DNA from: Cacajao melanocephalus
Lineage: Eukaryota; Chordata; Mammalia; Primates; Pitheciidae
Direction: 5' to 3'
Assembly: GCA_963573385.1 (NCBI GenBank)
Contig: CAUYLG010027030.1
Span: 124,001-188,000 of the forward strand
DNA: 64,000 nucleotides
Shown here: piece after piece, positions 48,874 through 61,060 of the stretch
How positions within the stretch are numbered: the stretch's first letter is position 1
Layout: each line of letters opens with the position of its first letter
Program-made: the position numbers and the translations under genes
The notes under the pieces: generated by a model
The model's input: only the letters and a program-made list of their open reading frames with translations
Told to the model about the DNA's origin: nothing
Database searches by the model: none

Positions 48874-49237
48874 TGTATTAGTCTGCTTTCACATTGCTGA
48901 TAAAGACATACCTGAGACTAGGATGAAAAAGAGGTTTAATGGATAATTCACAGTTTCACATGGCTGGGGAGGCCTCACAATCATGGCAGAAAGCATGGAG
49001 GAACAAGTCATGTCTCACATGGATGGCAGCAGGCAAAAAGAGAGCATGTGCAGAGAAACTCCCATTTGTAAATCCGTCAGATCTCATGAGACTCAGACAC
49101 TATACCAAGAACGGTGCAGGAAAGATCCATCCCCATAATTCAATCACTTCCCACTGGATTCCTCCCACAACACAAGGGAATTGTGAGAGTAATAATACAA
49201 GATGAAATTTGGATGAGGACAGATTCAAACCATATCA
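48874..49237 (-). mobile_element. THE1 3' LTR
   Basis: Starts TGTATTAGTCTGCTTTCACATTGC on the plus strand (reverse complement of the LTR end), holds 'aaagaggtttaatggataattcacag' and 'tggctggggaggcctcacaatc', and ends ACCATATCA. Minus-strand AATAAA is degraded to a CATTAAACC block. Confidence 0.95.
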
Positions 49238-50246
49238 TTCCAGCCCTGGCCCTTCCCAAATATCATGTCCTCACATTATAAAATGAATCATGCCTTCCCA
49301 GCAGTTCCCCAAAGTCTCATCTCAGCATTAACTCAAAAGTCCAGAGTCCTAAATCTCATCCAGGATAAGGCAAGTCCCTTCCACCTATGAGCCTATAAAA
49401 TGAAAAGCAAGTTAGTTACTTCCCAGATACAATGAGGGTAGAGGCATTGGGTAAAAAAGCCATTCCAAGAGAAGAAACTGGCCAAAACAAAGGGGTTACA
49501 GGGCCCATGCAAGTCAAACTCCAACAGGGCAGTCAAATCCTAAAACTCCAAAATGATCTCCTTTGACTCCATGTCTCACATCCAGGTCATGCTGATGCAT
49601 GATGTGGGTTCCTACGGTCTTGGGCAACACTGGCCCTGTGGCTTTGCAGGGGATAGACCCCTCCTGTCTGTTTTCATGGGCCGACATAGAGTATCTGTGG
49701 CTTTTCTAGGCACATGGAGCAAGCTATTTGTTGATCTACTGTTCTGGAATCTGGAGCATGGTGGCCCTCTTCTCACAGCTCCACTGGGTGGAGCCCCAGT
49801 AGGGAATCTGTGTGGGGCTTGAACTCCACATTTTCCTTCTGCACTGCCCTAGCAGAGATTCTCCATGAGAACCCTGGCCCTACAACAAACTTCTACCTGG
49901 ACATCTAGGCATTTCCATACCTCCTCTGTAATCTAGATAGACGTTCCCAAACCTCAATGGTTGACTTCTGTGCACTGGCAGGCTCAAAACTCCATGAAAG
50001 CTGCCAAAGCTTGAGTCTTGAACCCTGCGAAGCCACGACCTGAACTCTGATGGCCCTTCAGCCATGACTGAATGGCTGAGATGCAGAGCACCAAGTTCCT
50101 AAGCTACACACAGTCCAGGAACCCTGGGCCTCACCCACAAAACCATTTTTTCTTCCTAGCCCTCTGGGTCTGTGATAGGAGGGGCTGCTATGAAGACCTC
50201 TGATATGCCCTGCAGACATTTGCCCCATTGTCTTGCAGATTAACAT

Positions 50247-50764
50247 TCAGCTCCTCATTACTTGTGCAAATTTCTGCAGCCTGCTTGAATTTTTCCTCAG
50301 AAAATGGATTTTTTTTCCTATCACATTGTCAGACTTCAAGTTTTCTGAGCTTTTATGCTCTGCCTCCCTTAAAAAACTGAATGATTTTAACAGCTCCGAA
50401 GTCACCTCTTGAATGTTTTGCTGCTTAGAAGACACATACCCTAAATCATCTCCCTCAAGTTCAAAGTTCCACACATCTCTAGGGCAGGGGCAAAATGCCA
50501 CCCATCTGTTCACTAAAACATAGCAAGAGTCACCTTTCCTTCAGTTCCCAACAAGTCTCTCATCTCTGAGACCAGCTCAGCCTGGAGTTTACTGTTCATA
50601 TCATTTTTAGCATTTTGGTCTGAGCCATTCAACAAGTCTCTAGGAAGTTCCAAACTTTCCCACATTTTTCCGTCTTCTTCTAAGCCCGCCAAACTGTCCC
50701 AACCTCTGCCTGTTACCCAGTTCCAAAGTCTCTTCCACATTTTTGGGTATCTTTTCAGCAGCAC
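50247..50764 (-). pseudogene. MaLR gag-like remnant, two frames
   Basis: Two overlapping minus-strand frames (50764-50513, 83 codons; 50513-50247, 88 codons) lie directly after the 5' LTR, where the gag-like frame of THE1 internal regions begins. The first ends where the second begins in another phase, so a frameshift separates them. Both are in typical MaLR composition (many Lys, Glu, Leu; a run CPCPRDVWNFELEGDDLGY in the second). No protease or polymerase is present and none is expected in MaLR elements. Broken and surely not functional. Confidence 0.7.
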
Positions 50765-50788
50765 CTGACTCTACTGGTACCAATTTAC

Positions 50789-51147
50789 TGTATTAGTTCA
50801 TTTTCATCTTGCTGATAAAGACACACCCGAGACTGGGAAGAAAAAGAGGTTTAATAGAGAACTCACAGTTCCACATGGCTGGAAAGGCCTCACAATCATG
50901 GTGGAAGGCACAGAGGAACAAGTCACATTTTACGTGGATGGCAGCAGGCAAAGAGAGAGCTTGTGCAGGGAAACTCTCATTTTTAAACCTATCAGATATC
51001 ATGAGACTCATTCACTATTTCAAGAACAGTGCAGGAAAGACCCACCCCCACAGTTCAATTACCTCCTACCAGGTTCTTCTCACAACATATAGGAATCGTG
51101 GAAGTTACAATTCAAGATGAGATTTGGGTGGGGAAATAGCCATATCA
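50789..51147 (-). mobile_element. THE1 5' LTR
   Basis: Starts TGTATTAGTTCATTTTCATC, parallels 48874-49237 throughout, and ends CCATATCA. Just inside (50765-50788) is the short leader with a 'tggtacca' block where the primer-binding site lies. Confidence 0.95.
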
Positions 51148-51152
51148 TCATA
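51148..51152. repeat. THE1 target-site duplication, right copy
   Basis: TCATA. Confidence 0.85.
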
Positions 51153-53354
51153 GATGCTGAATGTAAGCATTGAATGACAACTAGAAAGGTACCTGCTTCC
51201 ATGTGGCATCTTTTCATTTTACCTAGTAGTGAAGTAAACAAGGTTCTCCTTTTTCTCTGTTTCTTTCTCTCTCACTGTTTCTCTCTCTTCCCCTTCACCT
51301 CACCTCCATGCTTACCCACAAACACATACAGATACTGTGCTGTGCTTTTTTCATTGTGATTTTATAGAAATATGGGATGTTTTGGATTCTTTCCTGCAAA
51401 ATACATTAATTTAAAATACACAGAGGCAATCCATTTAAGATACTGAGATATGAGTGATCTACTGAGAATGATCTGTATTGAAACAGGAGAAAATAACTCC
51501 TTTCTGATTATGGTGTATGAATGTGAAAAAAAAGGGTAAATTATGTAAATCTGTGGATATTTTACTAGAATATGATAATATTTTACAAACAGAAATAATA
51601 GCTACGTTTTGCTTTCAATTATATTCAGAATGAGGCTAATTCCAATAAATGTATGGTTCAGTGTTAGCTTGTAGTATAACTTTAAAAGGGCTTTTTTGCT
51701 TCATTTACTAAGTAATAGACCTAGGGGGCATAGTTAGTAGACTATTTTTATGCATACATCACATTAAATTGTACATATTCATTTTAAACCATTGCTTTTT
51801 ATATTCAGAAAAAATACCAAAATTAATTTCAGTTAATATTTTTCCACTCTCTGTTTGCTTTAAAAAGACTCAGTGTTTCCCCATAAGTGTTTTTTAACCT
51901 CTGGGTTCACTTCCTTCAATTAGGGGTTTCAAATGAAAATACACCCTCCCAGGAAACAAGAGTTAAGTAGAATAAAGGAGAAACAATAGGTGAGGCTACA
52001 AAAACTCAGGTCCTCAAAGCCATTTGTAAAGCTTTAAACTCACTGCTGCTCCCAAAGAAATCAGAATAGAAGAACGAACCCACTGAGACACAGTCTAACA
52101 AAAATGTTTAACATAGCAGAAAGTAGAAGTGCAGAAGTGAGGGGTTTACCAGGTGTTTTATACCAGAGGTGCCCTATACCTTGAAGCAGTTGACTTTAGA
52201 AGCAAAAGTGGAACTAATATTTAAGAAGAATTTAAAGCTATTTAGGCATAGAGAATATCATTAGCCCTGTCACATTGTTCCAAGTATATCTATTTTCTAA
52301 GCCAGAAAGAATTTGGAAAATATTCATATCTCCATAGAAAGGTGAGCCTTTGTCATTCTATTAATACTTTTGGAAATAACTTGGTATGCAGTCTTCTACA
52401 CTTATTAGATCCCCCCAAAACAAATGTTTTTGAATAAGAAGTATACATTGGAATGACATTTTAGTCATTAGCTTACTGGTTATACTTCACACTATTACTT
52501 TACTCAAATTTTTCTGTTTCTCTATTCTTTAAATAGTTTAATTTTCAGAGATGCATAGAAAAATGTTTGAATAGGAAAACCATACAAATCATGGAATGTG
52601 TGAAGAAATTCTTCATTGGATTAAAAAATTAAATTTTCTTTTTTTTTTCCTTTATGTACTCTACCGTGATTGTTCATTATGGGATAACAAAGTTTGATTT
52701 CATAAAGTTTGGCTATTCAATAAAAGTAAATTAAAATTAAAAAATGATTCCTTTCCCATAGTTGAATTAATCTAGTGGCTCTCAATGTGGTGATTTTGCC
52801 ACCTAGAGGACACACCTGGTGGTAAGGGTAAGGGCAGTGCTAAGGACGTCTAGTGACTGGAGGCCAGGAATATTGGTCTACACTCAAATAATTAACTGGG
52901 GCAAAATGTCAATAGTGCCAATGTTGAGAAACTCTGAATTAGTCAAACATAATTTAAGTTAAGGGAAGGAGGAGGGAGGAAATGAAGTTAGACTTGGGAA
53001 AAAATGGCTAAATTAGGCTGGAAGTCAGATATGGTGGCATTTTTGGATAGAATATAAAATGTAATCAATGTATTAATGATTTCATGTGCTGTGGTATTTA
53101 TCCTGCTTCTTTGTACCTCCAATGGATATTTTAATTATCTTATTACATTTTGGGCTTCTTTACATCCTTTACATACCTTTATCCATATGAATCTCCTTCC
53201 TTTTCTTGAACACCTGTTCAAAGAAAACTGCATTGTGTATTATATGCATATTATATATTCATAATGTATATATCAGGGTGATATTTCTGGCTAGTGATAC
53301 CTTTTTTTTTGTTAAGTGACTTTAGATATTGTTTCAAAGTTTTCAATGCATTAG
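51153..53354. other. Mostly unassigned stretch with a DNA transposon fossil
   Basis: Pyrimidine-rich sequence near 51250-51300. Otherwise AT-rich, with no coding region. The element at 52770-52945 is listed separately. Confidence 0.45.
52770..52945. mobile_element. hAT-type (MER20-like) non-autonomous DNA transposon
   Basis: Left end 'ctagtggctctcaatgtggtgattttgccacctagaggacac' and right end 'ggcaaaatgtcaatagtgccaatgttgagaaactctg' match a common hAT-Charlie family (ends cagtggttctcaac and gttgagaaaccctg). The centre is partly deleted. Confidence 0.7.
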
Positions 53355-53585
53355 GGCAATGATTAAGAACATGTACTTTTGAGCCAGACAGACTTCAAGC
53401 AAATGTTGCCTTTGATACTTATTAGCTGATTGACTTTGAGAAAGCGGTTTAACCTCCTTGAATGTCAATTTTCTTATCTGTAAAATGGGACTGATAACAT
53501 CTAGCTCATAGGATCACTTAAGGAATACTGAATGTATTACATATTATTCAGAGAATTAGCACCCAAGAGGTGGTCATTTAAATCT
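53355..53585 (+). mobile_element. MIRb
   Basis: 'tttgagccagacagacttcaag', 'gactttgagaaagcggtttaacctccttgaatgtcaattttcttatctgtaaaatggg' and 'gcacccaagaggtggtcatttaaat' run through the MIRb in order. Confidence 0.85.
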
Positions 53586-55619
53586 TGTGTTTGTACATGT
53601 GTACTCCTCTACCACTTCGCCATCATTCCACGTGTACATTTACTCATCCTTAAATAAATATTGCCATAACAAAGCGTGAGAGTTGACAATGGACACTATG
53701 AGTGAACTGTCCTACATCTTCACTATCCACTTGGGTCTTGTCTGCTTCCTCTTCTCAGGTCTATATCTATGCCCTGAGAGTAGCTACCAACCTGCTCAAG
53801 TAACAAAGATTCCTAATTCAGAACGTGACTGAATTGTATTGTTTTCTTTCTCAACCACTTATCTGATATTAATCTGTAAAATTCTCTGATGCTTTTTAAA
53901 ACCTTTTTGCTAATAGCTATGCATAAACCCAGATTAAGAATAAATGATCCAAAAGTTATCAATTAAAGATATTTCCACTGGGATATGAGAGAAAAAACTT
54001 TTTTTTTTTCAAATACATTTTCCAAAACAATGCTTCTTTCTAAAATTTGTTTCATAGTTAGTAGATCAAATCTGAACCTTCTTCCTATTTTTTTTCTAAT
54101 CAAAATCAGTTAGATTTAGTGAATGTAACTTAGTAAACATACATAATAAAAAATCAGATAAAAGAAAATTTATTAGTAAGAAAAGATACAAGTTATAGTT
54201 TCTAAAAGTGACCAGAGAAATTGGAGTATTTATATTTCTATTGCAGATGTGTGCATGTGTACACAACCTACGTTGTATAATTAAACAATCAAAATAACTT
54301 GACTATTAAACTATATATTGTGAGTATGTTGTGAAAATTTTGTTGGCTTAAAATGTTTACATGATTAGTTAAACATTATCCATAGAAAAGAGGCCACAGA
54401 GTAATTAATCAATAACATGCAGGACATTTCATTTGAATCAAAGTTTAACATATTTCCATATAAATTATTTTTAATAGAAGAATAGTTTTTGATAACCATA
54501 TTTTCAACCATTAGCACTTAATCTAGGGTGTAAATACCAGCAAAATAAAAATGTTTATGATACTTATGAATTAGGGAGATGTTTGAAATTTTTACCAACT
54601 GTTATTGTGTAAAAACCAACCAATGAGACAATAGTACTGATCAATCAGAATGGATGCTGGTATACAAAATCCAGAATAGCCACATTAGTGCATAATGCCT
54701 GCACATTTGCCTTGCATATTGATTTAAAACACAGGGGTATCAACATGTATATTCATATTTTGCCTAAGCTATCATTCCAAAACATTTGCAGGAATATTAT
54801 AAAGTTTATTAGTTTCCATTGGTACATGTTTCATAGAGCCAGAAGAAAAAATTTAAATGTCAAAGTAGTAAAATTTATTGTATGTGAGGAATGTAGTAAA
54901 ATTTCAGAGCTTCCCCAACAGATTCTCTCTGATCTAATTATCATTATTCTGTTTTAATTGAAAGTTACACAAATGTCAGACATTAAATCTAAGACAAATG
55001 TCAAATGGAATCCCACAACTGTACAGTAACATCCCAGGCATATACATATATTTTAGCTGATCATTAGCAATTAGTAGCATTTATCTGTCCATTTAATTTT
55101 TCTCCTGATCTTTCCCAGATGATTTTTTTTTTTAGTTCCCAAAATGCATTGGCTCAGAGTTAAAATTCTATTGGTTTTTCATCATGCAACCATTTCATTA
55201 GGCTTTTAGCCTGGCTGATCCCATTAAAATCGCTCTGTACACTTGGCCTGTGTTTACCCATGTGAGGTGAAGTGGAGCACAAGGCAACCACTCATAATTC
55301 AGGCCCAAGAAACTCTTTTGCCTGAAAGATTTAAATAGTTGAGACTAAGGGTTTTCTCTGCTTGAATTATAATAATTATTTCAGTTTCCCTCTTCAGTTT
55401 AAGTAAAGCATTCTGAGCCCATATGAACATGTTGGAGTATCTATCTCAGCAAGAACTGTTTTCTAGAACTGTTTCCAAGAACCATTTTCCTTTTGTAAAA
55501 GGAAGAAACTGCAAAGTCCTTTCTTGGTTCTTAACATTTCTCTTTATTGAACCTTTCTTGACCAGCCAATCAGATAAGGTAAAGGAGTCTTACATAGGTT
55601 CAATATGTCAGTCTATTAG
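53586..55619. other. Unassigned AT-rich stretch
   Basis: No recognised element. 55130-55400 is repeat-free with several AATTA homeodomain-type motifs. Frames at 54688-54957 and 55423-55653 lack domains. Confidence 0.45.
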
Positions 55620-56133
55620 TGTGACTGGGTTTCAGGGTGCAGGGGAGACTTAGCTCCACTGAGAGGATGTTTTTCTAGGCCCTTGTTCTCTCACTCACCC
55701 AAGAATGGGAGAAGGGACCATGCCAGGTGTGGTGTGCTTGCAAGTAAATATCAGACCCCAAAGAGTTTTTGCAGAAAGTGATTTATTTAGGCAGAGAAAG
55801 AGAAAAAAGAGAAAGAAAAAGGTAAGAGAGAAAAGCTTCCACAAGATTGTGGAAGGGTCCCAAATATGGAATTTGGCTGGATGTGGGGACAGGGACTTTT
55901 AACCTGGGAGGAATTCCCACCTCCTTTAAGTTTCTGGGCCTATGAAAGGAGTTCCTTTAAACTTCCACTGGAGTAATTGATCTTTGATTCTTTCCCACAG
56001 CACTCAAACATTTACACAAAGACCTCTAATTCCCGGATGGAGAGGTAGGTGAGGCATAGCACTGGGAAGTTCTTGCCCTTGAAACTACACCCTTGTGGAC
56101 CTGGGAAGAGAATACAATCCCTCATTAGGATGG
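55620..56133 (-). mobile_element. Solitary ERV LTR (family unassigned), minus strand, copy 2
   Basis: Same family and orientation as 4797-5435: shared 'ttcagggtgc', GACTTTTAACCTGGGAGGAA, 'tatgaaaggagttcctt' and 'cttgtggacc'. Minus-strand AATAAA lies in 'gatttatttaggcag' (about 55780). A purine-rich stretch at 55790-55840 corresponds to the (GA)n region of copy 1. This copy is shorter through internal deletion. Confidence 0.75.
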
Positions 56134-56955
56134 GAAAGAGGAGCCGATGCTCCAGACCTGGGATTCTAACCTAAAGCTTCCTGATCCCAGCCCATGTTCT
56201 TATGACTATCTTGCACTGCCTTTATGACCAGTGCTAAAAGAGTAAGAAAGCTAAGGCAGTTTTGGTTCATGGAGAACTTGGTACCCTTGGTCCAATATCG
56301 CAGCAGAAGAAAAAGCTTCCTTTCAAAGTATAGTGCTGTCTGAGCACAGAGTACTGAAAAGCTTTCTGCATCATTGCCAGGTAGAGTATCAGCCTGAAAG
56401 TGTCATAATCAGTTACTGGTGAGTAGTGCAAAGTGTCATGGAAGCATAATAAAGTGCCAAGCAAGGACAAATGTCTAGAATAAGAAGCAAACTCTTCCAA
56501 TAAATAGTGCCTATAATTAAATTATCAGACAAAAATCAATGACACAGAAATGACTTTAAAATATAACTGCATTACCTTCCATTTGTAATCTACACGGACT
56601 GACTAAGGCACAGCCATATATATTCACTCATGCCCATCTCACCATGGTTTCTACTTACCAGCCCTATCACATTAACGCTTTGGAGATGAGACAGTTTTGA
56701 CACCTACAGAGTAAAATAGTACGTTACACATTTAAGCAGAAACATATCAGTTACAGGTTTCTTTTGCTTTACTCAAGACTTTCACATGAAATGAATAGTA
56801 GTTTATAGTTTTGAGAAGTGAATATATAGTTTATTTATACATGCTAAATATTAGATGACGTTTTACCTCATTAACTGGTGTGTGCATGCATGTGTGCGCA
56901 TGCCCGTGTGTATTTTTCTCCTAATATAGGTTTTTTCTCCCCAAAAACAATAGCT
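56134..56955. other. Unassigned stretch
   Basis: TG-rich spot near 56880-56912. No recognised element or gene. Confidence 0.5.
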
Positions 56956-56959
56956 GACT

Positions 56960-57220
56960 TTAATAAAGCCCTTCTTGTATGCCAGACACCAAGTCTAAAC
57001 ACTTCTGATAAGCACTTATAGATAAAGTGTTTATCTAAATAGCTATAGTAACCAATTACTCCCCATACAACTCTATGTGGTATTAAAAACTACATTTTAC
57101 AACTAAGGAATCTGAAGTTAGGATAGGTAATGTGCCTGCGGTCCCTCAACTATGAAGTGTTAGAGTTGGGAATGGAATTCAAGTAGTCTGGCTGAAACAA
57201 GTATTGGTTAAGTGTTTTAT
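56960..57220 (+). mobile_element. MIR
   Basis: 'ttgtatgccagacaccaagtctaaacactt', 'aactacattttacaactaaggaatctgaagttaggatagg' and 'gggaatggaattcaagtagtctggc' are MIR blocks in order. Confidence 0.75.
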
Positions 57221-60200
57221 GTAATACTGTTAACATGTAGTCAGAGAAACAAATTTATCGTGTGAACCTGATTTCCATTGTCTCTTTCTTATGTAATTTT
57301 AATTTCCAGGTGACCTTTAATGGAAATGAAAACACAAAAGTTATTTGTCTAATTTCATTTACAAGTGACTTTCTAATTTCTAGAAAATATGAGGAAAGCC
57401 AGGTTATATCACTTATTAAAATAAAATGACTTTTTAGTATTTGACTATCATTATACATTTCAAATCATTTAAAGAAGTTTTAATGTGGCATATCAATTTC
57501 ATTTCATAAGAAATGATTCAAAATCAGCAAATTACAGTATCATTCTGTGTTGATCATGGGCAATGTACCACTTGTGCCCTGGCTTCCGATCTTTCATGAA
57601 GATACTTGTTTGGCAGCAATGAAACAGTTTTAATCAGGTCTTAGTAAATCTGGGACAAGTTTTAAAATATTTTCTAGGATGTTTATATAATGATGATTTT
57701 TTAAATCTCAGAGACTAACAATTTATATTCGTTACAAAAATACAGTTCTTCCCTGCTCCTCCCACCTACCACCAAAAATGTGGACTCCAGCAAGCTAAAC
57801 TGCCTAAGCATGCATTTGGAAATTTAGTGGTTGTAAATATCTGTTTCCACATCTGAATGGTGCCTTTATTTCAAAACACTTAGGGAAATTGTATCAAGCA
57901 ATTAGGCCAAGGATGGGGGCAATGTGGTGTATACTTCTGCTCCCCTCTCCTAGGCACTTCTGATGAATCCAGCATGCCTTTCTGATAAGCTTGAACACAG
58001 TGCAAGGCAGCTTTGTAGGAAGCGAATAATAATCAATTAGTATTGGCAAGCGAGTTGAAATTTATTTTTCTTCCCTATATTAAACCAAATCATCATCATC
58101 ATCATTAATTTAAAAATCTAAAGAACAAAAAGCAACATAAAAAATCTTTCCAGAAAATAGATTGTTGGCAGGACAAATATCTAGGCTATACCGTCATCAC
58201 CAATTGAGTAACAGCTTGAAGCTGCAAGTCTTTTGCCTTTTTACTTTCTGAAAAGCTTTAAGTCTAGGTTTCTGATAAGAACTCAATCATACATTTGCTT
58301 CTAGACAGGATGATTATGCAATTAAATTTAATGATTTTAAACCCTTAGGAAATTTCTGATTTGAATTAGAGTTTTTGTTTACTTAGGTTGTTAACTGCAA
58401 GTCTCTTGAAGGCAGAGGTCGTACTCTTCATAACTGTCTTCCATTATATATTATTATTTGCAGTTAACATTTAGTATAAATTTTTGAGTAAGTGATTCTC
58501 TAATCATTAACATATTTCTTGACTACTATTAAAGGGCTTTGCTTTCTGTAAAGATCCTTGCTGAGATATAAATATAAGTGTGCACATCAGGTTTATGAAT
58601 GAACCAGTATCCATGGGGTCTATGTGTCTCTGAGCTTGACCTTACCTGCCAGTAATGATGTCTATAGACAGTGACAAAATCTCACACATTTATTACCTCA
58701 TAGTCTCATATTCAATCTTTAGATAGTCCAATCTGGTTGTCAGATTGAAATGTCAAAATTATAATCTCTCATCCACTTTTATTTCGGTGACTTGATGGTA
58801 ATTTTTAGTTTTAATGTTTGAGTTAGTCAAGAAACCTCTTATAAATATGTTTGAAAATCACTTAATGACTCACATGTGGCGGATTAGCAGTCGATCCATT
58901 CAGTTCAAAGGCTGAAACATCTTGAATATAACCTAAGACTTTATGTTGTACTTTCAATACGGTACTACAATGTGTTCTCATTTTTCTCTGCTCTTCTTGA
59001 TTTAATTATTTCAAAAAATATATTAGAGAGGGAGGCCTTTTATCAATTTTAGCAAATCAGCATCTACCTGTCATATTTTTATAACCTCAGGAATACTATT
59101 ATCTTTATTTTCTCTCTGAAGAATTTCTGAGAACCAGTTATCTAGGGAATATGAATATGAGAAGAGCTCATTGGTTGTTGTGGCTAATTTATAAGCCTGA
59201 GATTTTTAAAAAATTTTAATTTACTTTAAACTTTGGGATTTTCTTCCTGGTAGTTGACAATTATGAACAGAAATGAGAAAACAAATCTGCTATCGTCATA
59301 GTAAACCTTTGACTTGGGTCTTCCTTCTGCTACCATGCATCATTCTTCCAAATCTCTCTTTTCCTGACATGATTATTTATTTCTTCATATGTCCCCAAAG
59401 ATTGTAAGGAATCCTCTCTGGGAGAAACCAGAATTTCTCGTAGGGAAGAAGTGGAGGAAAACCGATATTTTTTTCTCTACATTTGTGGAAGTCAATGGGA
59501 TGACTATCCTCGTTGTTCTGGCTGTTGATTCATGTTTTGCAGTAAGCACAGCCCTCTCCTACAGAATTGTCATGCATCACAGGACACACTACAGGTTTGG
59601 ATTCTCCTTTTCTCAACTCAACCCTTACCCAGGCCATTTTCCTTACAGTGCAGGCCATGTCCAGATTGTAAAAAAACAATAGTGAAGAAGAGAATTGTTT
59701 TCTTCTCTCTTGCTTGTCTACTTCCACTCCTGCTTGAGAATTTCCTAGGTGTAAAAAGGGCAATCATCTGGAGGGGATGCTGTTATGTTCTGGTAACGGG
59801 AACTTAGGGTGGCTGATCCCTAAATGTTAGTGTTTTCCTCTAGGGAAACTTTTGTGAGTGTTACAAAGATCAGCCCCATTTATCCCCTTCAGAAGGCTTT
59901 GCAGGGCCTGCTCAGATAACCAACCCACTCCCTTTCTATCTCTTTCACTTTCTCCTCCACTTTTTTTCTGACTGTGTGTTCACACAAAGTACTTCTGCTG
60001 AGTACAGCCTCCTTGGTTGAGTCTTTTCTAGGATTCTCACATGAGCATATCTTCAGTGGTTTCTATAGTAGCCTAGAGGAAATACGGTCCTTTCCATAGA
60101 TGTGTAGCTGGCTTCACTGCCATCCATCTGCCATCACAGCAGATATTACGACCTCTCTCCTTTACATTTTTTCAGTCATGTGTCAGCCACCAGACATTGT

Positions 60201-60510
60201 GATCCACAAACTCTTGAAGTTTTCCTCAAGGGTTCTTCTCTGATTTAAGGGAAAAAAAAAAGAAACTTTAATTTTAGATACAGGGACCCTCTCCTCTTTT
60301 CCAAGGAAAAATATAGGAGCATCACATAACTCTCTGATGATTCCGTCCAAGGAAATTTTTTCTCCTACTTTTATCTCTTCTGATAAACTTTGTCTTATCC
60401 TTTATATAAGGTGCAGAGGGATGACAAGTTATGGTGACAGATTTTTTCTTAGTTATATTCTAAAACAGTATGGGACAGAAAGTCTAGTGGTTATTTGAAA
60501 AAATGTGAGT
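57221..60510. other. Mostly unassigned, partly repeat-free stretch with an L2 tail
   Basis: 57480-58300 carries no recognised repeat and several homeodomain-type sites. 58395-58500 is an L2 tail. Frames at 59389-59807 overlap in different phases and have no domain. 59880-60430 is pyrimidine-biased and unnamed. Confidence 0.4.
58395..58500 (+). mobile_element. L2 3'-end fragment
   Basis: 'gtctcttgaaggcagaggtcgtactcttcataactgtctt' matches the L2 tail (ctccttgagggcagggactgtgtctt), followed by a degraded cluster before 'tttttgagtaagtg'. Confidence 0.6.
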
Positions 60511-61060
60511 GTGTTAGGGTTCTCTTAACCAAATGGGTTTACATTCACTATGTATAGCCACACAAAAATTAAAATATTAATCCTAACACAGAGAAAGGGA
60601 AACAATAGCATACATGTGTATAATTTATTATGAATATTGGTTCACACGATTACGGATTCCAAGAAATCCCACAATCTGCCATCTGAAACCTGGAGAACCA
60701 GAAAAGACGGTGATGTAATTCAGTTTGAGTCTAAGGCCTGAGACCTAGGAGGTACCTCTGGTGTAGGTCTCAGAGTTTAAAGACCCAAGAACAAGTAGCT
60801 CTGATGTCTAATGGTAGGAAAAGATAAATGTGCCAGATCAAGAAGAGACAGTAAATTCACTCTTCCTCTGACTTTTTGTTCTAGTTAGACACTTAAGGGC
60901 TTGGATGATGCCCACCCACACTGGTGATTTCTATCTTTACTCAGTCTACCCAATGGAATGCTAATCTCTTTCAAAAACAAATACACACAGAAATAATGGT
61001 TTATCTGCTCTCTAGAGATTCCTTACTCTAGTTAAATTAACACATAAAATCAATAATTAT
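60511..61060 (-). mobile_element. MLT2 LTR (ERVL), minus strand, with an internal foreign block
   Basis: Opens GTGTTAGGGTTCTCT, contains 'ttggttcacacgattacgg', 'gacctaggaggtacc', 'gggcttggatgatgcccacccacactgg' and 'aattaacacataaaatcaat', all MLT2 blocks in reverse-complement order. About 64 bp between 60525 and 60588 does not belong to MLT2 (see findings). Confidence 0.8.
60529..60566 (+). repeat. 38-bp exact direct repeat, copy A (inside MLT2)
   Basis: Identical over 38 bases to 61360-61397; begins CCAAATGGG and ends CCACACAAA. Confidence 0.92.

Larger units (their letters stand above)
48874..51147 (-). mobile_element. THE1 provirus (ERVL-MaLR), complete LTR-internal-LTR, minus strand
   Basis: Two THE1 LTRs (48874-49237 and 50789-51147) in the same orientation enclose 1551 bp of THE1 internal sequence, close to the normal size of about 1.6 kb. 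A perfect 5-bp duplication TCATA flanks it, as for retroviral integration. MaLR elements are non-autonomous and lack a pol gene; they were mobilised by ERVL-type enzymes. Most THE1 copies survive only as solo LTRs, so a complete one is of some interest. Divergence between the two LTRs would give an age estimate. Confidence 0.95.

Noticed and set aside
48874..49237. Independent solo LTR
   Set aside because: Joined by internal THE1 sequence to 50789-51147 and sharing one duplication, so it is one provirus.
59389..59807. Overlapping plus-strand frames of 97 and 91 codons as a possible small gene
   Set aside because: Different phases over the same DNA, no domain, no splice or promoter context that I can support.
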